This document shows positions 61,126 to 64,000 of a stretch of 64,000 bases of DNA, piece by piece; within the stretch, counting starts at the first letter, position 1, and each line of letters opens with the position of its first letter. The stretch covers positions 62,001 to 126,000 of the forward strand of contig DASXVO010000070.1 of the NCBI GenBank assembly GCA_036504215.1. The letters are read 5' to 3'. The position numbers and the translations under genes were made by a program. Source of the stretch: Vicinamibacterales bacterium (lineage in GTDB: Bacteria; Acidobacteriota; Vicinamibacteria; Vicinamibacterales; Fen-181). Under the pieces are notes generated by a model that saw nothing but the letters and a program-made list of their open reading frames with translations, was not told the DNA's origin and ran no database searches.

Positions 61126-62763
61126 ATGATTGCCTTTTCGCGCATCAGCAAGCAGTACGGCCGCCAGGTCCTGTTCGTGGACGCCTCGTTCCAGCTCAAT
61201 CCCGGTGAGCGGGTCGGTCTCGTGGGGCCCAACGGCTCGGGGAAAACCACGCTCTTCCGGATGATCGTCCGCGAGGAGTCGCCGGACGAAGGTGAGGTGT
61301 CGGTCCCGAAGCGGATCACGATTGGCTACTTCCGGCAGGACATCGAGGAGATGTCCGGCCGATCCGTGCTCGACGAGACCATTGCCGGCTGCGGACGGGT
61401 CGGACTCCTCCATCACGAGCTCGAGGCGCTCCAGCACGCGATGTCGGATCCCGATCAGGCGGACGACACCGACGCCATCCTCGACCGGTTCGGCGAGGTA
61501 CAGGAGGAGTACGACCACCTCGGCGGCTACGCGCTCGAGGCGCAGGCGCGCGAGGTGCTGCACGGCCTCGGCTTCGATGACGACTGGATAGACGGCGATG
61601 TCGGCGCACTGTCCGGCGGATGGAAGATGCGCGTGGCGATGGCGCGCACGCTGCTCGGACGCCCCGATGTCCTGCTGATGGACGAGCCGACCAACCACCT
61701 GGACATCGAGTCGATCATCTGGCTCGAGTCCTTCCTCGAGTCGTTCAGGGGCGCGCTGCTGATGACCTCGCACGATCGCGAGTTCATGAATCGGATTGTG
61801 ACGAGGATTGCCGAGATCGACGACGGCGAGATCACCGTCTACTCGGGCAACTACGACTTCTACGAGCGGGAACGCGCCATCCGCGAGGCCAACCGCGAGG
61901 CGGCCTACGCCCGCCAGCAGGCGATGCTGGCGAAGGAGCGCCGGTTCATCGAGCGCTTCGCGGCGCACGCCGCCAAGGCCGCGCAGGTGCAGAGCCGCGT
62001 CAAGGCGCTCGACAAGATCGAGAAGATCGAACTGCCCAAGAAGCGGCGCGCGGTCAAGTTCGACTTCCGGACGCCCCCGCGCTCCGGCGATCTCGTGGCC
62101 ACGCTGGAAGGCGTGTCCAAGGCCTACGGCCGACGCGTGGTGTACGACGGCCTGAACCTGACGATCCGGCGCGGCGAGCGCTGGTGCGTGATGGGGCGCA
62201 ACGGGGCCGGCAAGACCACGCTGCTGAAGATGGTCGCCGGTGTCCTGCCGTCGGACGCAGGTGAGATCCGGCTCGGGGCCAGCTTGAAGATGGGGTACTT
62301 CGCGCAGCAGGCGCTCGATCTGCTCGATCCGGACCTGACGATTGAAGAGCAGCTCCAGCAGGACTTCCCGCACGAGTCGATCGGCATGCTGCGAAACCTG
62401 GCCGGGGCGTTCCAGTTCTCGGGTGATGAGATCGACAAGAAGATCCGCGCGTTGTCGGGCGGCGAGAAGACCCGCCTCGTGATGGCCGTGATGCTGCTCG
62501 ATCCGCCGAACTTCCTGGTTCTCGACGAGCCCACGAACCACCTGGACCTGGCAACGAAGGAGATGCTGGTGGACGCCCTTCGAAACTTCGACGGCACCAT
62601 GCTCTTCGTCTCGCACGACCGGACGTTCCTGCGCGGCCTCAGTAACCGCGTGCTCGAACTCGGCGGCGAGAGCGGGCACGACACCCACCCCCATCTCTAT
62701 CCGGGCAGCTACCTGGACTACGTGCAGCGTACCGGCCACGAGGCACCCGGCGTGCACTCGTAG
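61126..62763 (+). CDS. ABC-F family ATPase (ribosome-associated)
   Basis: A 545-residue protein with two ABC domains and no membrane segment. Domain one: Walker A GPNGSGKTT (residues 35-43), signature LSGGWKMRVAMA, Walker B LLMDEPTNHLD. Domain two: Walker A GRNGAGKTT (about 356-364), signature LSGGEKTRLVMA, Walker B LVLDEPTNHLD. The inter-domain linker is a charged coiled coil (ERERAIREANREAAYARQQA), the P-site tRNA interaction motif of ABC-F proteins. Family members (EttA, Uup, YbiT, YkpA) act on the ribosome, resolving stalled states or protecting from antibiotics. The subgroup here looks YbiT/Uup-like rather than EttA, but is not certain. GGGAG precedes the ATG by 7 bases. Confidence 0.94.
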   Translation: MIAFSRISKQYGRQVLFVDASFQLNPGERVGLVGPNGSGKTTLFRMIVREESPDEGEVSVPKRITIGYFRQDIEEMSGRSVLDETIAGCGRVGLLHHELEALQHAMSDPDQADDTDAILDRFGEVQEEYDHLGGYALEAQAREVLHGLGFDDDWIDGDVGALSGGWKMRVAMARTLLGRPDVLLMDEPTNHLDIESIIWLESFLESFRGALLMTSHDREFMNRIVTRIAEIDDGEITVYSGNYDFYERERAIREANREAAYARQQAMLAKERRFIERFAAHAAKAAQVQSRVKALDKIEKIELPKKRRAVKFDFRTPPRSGDLVATLEGVSKAYGRRVVYDGLNLTIRRGERWCVMGRNGAGKTTLLKMVAGVLPSDAGEIRLGASLKMGYFAQQALDLLDPDLTIEEQLQQDFPHESIGMLRNLAGAFQFSGDEIDKKIRALSGGEKTRLVMAVMLLDPPNFLVLDEPTNHLDLATKEMLVDALRNFDGTMLFVSHDRTFLRGLSNRVLELGGESGHDTHPHLYPGSYLDYVQRTGHEAPGVHS

Positions 62764-62820
62764 GCCCGCGGCCACGGTCTGCCCCGCCGAAGCCAGGCGG
62801 CGAAGGCTGAGGGGCGGCGA

Positions 62821-63540
62821 CTACCGTGGCGTCTCGATGTCGCGCATTCTGACGAACCGCGGCGCGCGGCGCTTGAGCACGCGGATGGTTTCTCGCAGGC
62901 AGTCGCGGGCCGGTTCACCGGTCTTGAAGCGGCAGTCGAACCGCAACCGCTCGCCCGTCAGATCGACGAATTCCCACGGATGCACGAACACGACGGCCGG
63001 TTCCCGGAGTCGCGCCAGCAGCAGGTCGCGCGGCCACGCCGGCCAGCGCAGCGTCGAAGAGGTGACGGAGGCGGGCACCCGGATGACGCCGCCCTCTCGC
63101 ACGACCGACGCCCCGGGATACTTGTAGCGCGCGGCCGACGAATCCAGCCGGTATCCGCGCTCCTCGAGCATCGGCACGTATCCGGCGGGAAATGTCAGGT
63201 ACGGCGCCCGAAAGGACGAGACGTCGCAGAACTCCCGGAGCGTCATCGTCGAGCGGGCGATTTCCTCACGCGCGGCGTCCGAGCCGATGCGGCCGAAATT
63301 GGCGTGCGTGTCTCCGTGCGATCCGACCTCGTGACCCGCGGAGAGGATCGCGCGTACCGCGTCGGGGAACCGCCGCGCCAACTCGCCAGTGACGAAGAAG
63401 GTGGCCGGTACCTGCTCCTCGGCCAGCAACTCGAGCAGCCGTGGCAGGCCCTCGGTCACGCCACGCCAGGTATTGAGATACGGCGGGCAGTCCTGTTCCA
63501 TGTCCACCGTCACACACACCGTGGTGGCACGTCCCGTCAT
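62821..63540 (-). CDS. Polysaccharide deacetylase family protein
   Basis: A 239-residue NodB-homology carbohydrate esterase. The first motif is VTVDMEQDCPPY (catalytic Asp in TVDME). The second motif, GHEVGSHGDTHANFG, holds the HxxxH metal ligands. FRAPYLTFP is motif 3 with the Arg, and VVFVHPWEF is the C-terminal His block. It fits the PuuE/PgdA-like group with short length and no signal peptide, so it may act on cytoplasmic or lipid-linked sugar substrates during exopolysaccharide synthesis. Its start overlaps by 4 bases (ATGA) the end of the glycosyltransferase gene upstream, so the two are translationally coupled. This suggests deacetylation of the glycan made by that transferase. Confidence 0.9.
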   Translation of the reverse strand: MTGRATTVCVTVDMEQDCPPYLNTWRGVTEGLPRLLELLAEEQVPATFFVTGELARRFPDAVRAILSAGHEVGSHGDTHANFGRIGSDAAREEIARSTMTLREFCDVSSFRAPYLTFPAGYVPMLEERGYRLDSSAARYKYPGASVVREGGVIRVPASVTSSTLRWPAWPRDLLLARLREPAVVFVHPWEFVDLTGERLRFDCRFKTGEPARDCLRETIRVLKRRAPRFVRMRDIETPR

Positions 63541-64000
63541 GCCGCCGCCTCGCTACGGCCGCGAGCCCGGCGTGCGATCGCCAACCGGTAGACCTCCTCG
63601 TGCCGCTCGCACGCCGCGTCCCACGAGAATTGATCGATGCCCTCGCGCGCCCCGGCCGCCAGCCGCTCCCGCAACGCGTCATCGTCGATCAGGCGCACGA
63701 TGGCCGCCACGAACCCAGATCTCGTCGACGTCAGCAGCCCGTGGCGATCGTGCTCGATGACCTCCGACACCCCGCCGCCGTCAATCGCCACGCACGGCAC
63801 GCCGGCCGCCCGGGCTTCGAGCAACGCGAGGCCGAACGCCTCGGCGCGCACGGGTGAGACGAAGATCGAGGAGTCCGCCAGGATGCGATCGACCTCCGCG
63901 CGGGACCGCTCGCCGCAGAACTCGATGTGTTGCCGAAGTCCGAGCAGCGCCGCCAGCCACTCCACCCGCCGCCGCTCAGGGCCGTCCCCCACGACGGTGA
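63537..64000 (-). CDS. Family 4 glycosyltransferase, partial (5' end beyond the window)
   Basis: The C-terminal part of a GT4-type transferase running off the right edge, about 154 residues seen. It starts in VVGDGPERRRVEWLAALLG, the nucleotide-sugar-binding GDGPE block. It continues with FCGERSRAEVDRILADSSIFVSPVRAEAFGLALLEARAAGVPCVAI, the GT4 E-x7-E motif (EAFGLALLEA). The end (DDDALRERLAAGAREGI) is typical. GT4 enzymes transfer sugars from activated donors in glycan or glycolipid synthesis. The stop codon overlaps the start of the polysaccharide deacetylase gene, so they form an operon with unseen upstream genes. The specificity cannot be given from this part alone. Confidence 0.9.
   Translation of the reverse strand, partial: TVVGDGPERRRVEWLAALLGLRQHIEFCGERSRAEVDRILADSSIFVSPVRAEAFGLALLEARAAGVPCVAIDGGGVSEVIEHDRHGLLTSTRSGFVAAIVRLIDDDALRERLAAGAREGIDQFSWDAACERHEEVYRLAIARRARGRSEAAA

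Noticed and set aside
1-64000. tRNA, rRNA, prophage or insertion sequence genes
   Set aside because: No cloverleaf with conserved T-arm, no rRNA-like segment and no integrase, transposase or phage structural gene was recognised in the intergenic regions or frames.

Overview
The window is a stretch of GC-rich bacterial chromosome, with no plasmid, phage or insertion-sequence genes recognised. The gene content fits an acidobacterium, perhaps of the Vicinamibacteria type. The pointers are a TonB-dependent receptor with an N-terminal carboxypeptidase-regulatory domain, many secreted S9 and S46 peptidases, a TatT-type TRAP transporter, FHA-GGDEF signalling and large GT-C glycosyltransferases. This placement is an inference from family content, not from a marker gene.

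Layout. 0-5 kb: secreted S9 peptidase, monofunctional transglycosylase, a GH29 fucosidase remnant and an AAA/DUF4143 ATPase with a near-consensus promoter. 5-15.8 kb: a probable catabolic locus made of a YgfK-like flavo-iron-sulfur oxidoreductase, methylmalonate/malonate-semialdehyde dehydrogenase, a divergent class III aminotransferase, an unusual MerR-XRE-cupin regulator and a large TonB receptor. 15.8-32 kb: SGNH lipoprotein, ilvD, a membrane protein with a Cys-rich tail, orphan larA, a cytidylate kinase-like protein, outer-membrane and alpha/beta hydrolase proteins, ypfJ, penicillin acylase, a ferredoxin-like protein and an S9A oligopeptidase. 32-39 kb: FHA-GGDEF diguanylate cyclase, a GT-C enzyme and a tightly overlapping ABC exporter operon whose last permease is fused to a CPBP protease. 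38.8-43 kb: an apparent selenocysteine peroxiredoxin, a Rho_N-like small protein, a polyprenol-phosphate mannosyltransferase-like enzyme and another S9 peptidase. 43-48 kb: TatT-DctP-DctQM TRAP operon converging on tdh. 48-52.7 kb: three GT-C membrane glycosyltransferases on the minus strand, one carrying an in-frame 57-bp repeat array. 52.8-64 kb: Fsr-like MFS pump, amidohydrolase lipoprotein, S46 peptidase, lipoprotein, pgm with a zwf remnant, HAD hydrolase, ABC-F ATPase, polysaccharide deacetylase and a partial GT4 enzyme.

The strongest non-routine signal is the gene at 39325..38777 (minus). A single in-frame TGA sits exactly at the peroxidatic cysteine position of an AhpC/TSA-type peroxiredoxin. 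A 7-bp hairpin with a G in its apical loop follows 14 nt downstream, as expected for a bacterial SECIS element. Other points of interest are the three-domain regulator of the catabolic locus, promoters that place transcription starts at or next to the start codon, the 57-bp palindromic repeat domesticated inside a membrane protein, and two decaying carbohydrate genes (GH29 and zwf).

No rRNA, tRNA, CRISPR or transposase gene was recognised. Calls rest on motif reading alone, without database searches.
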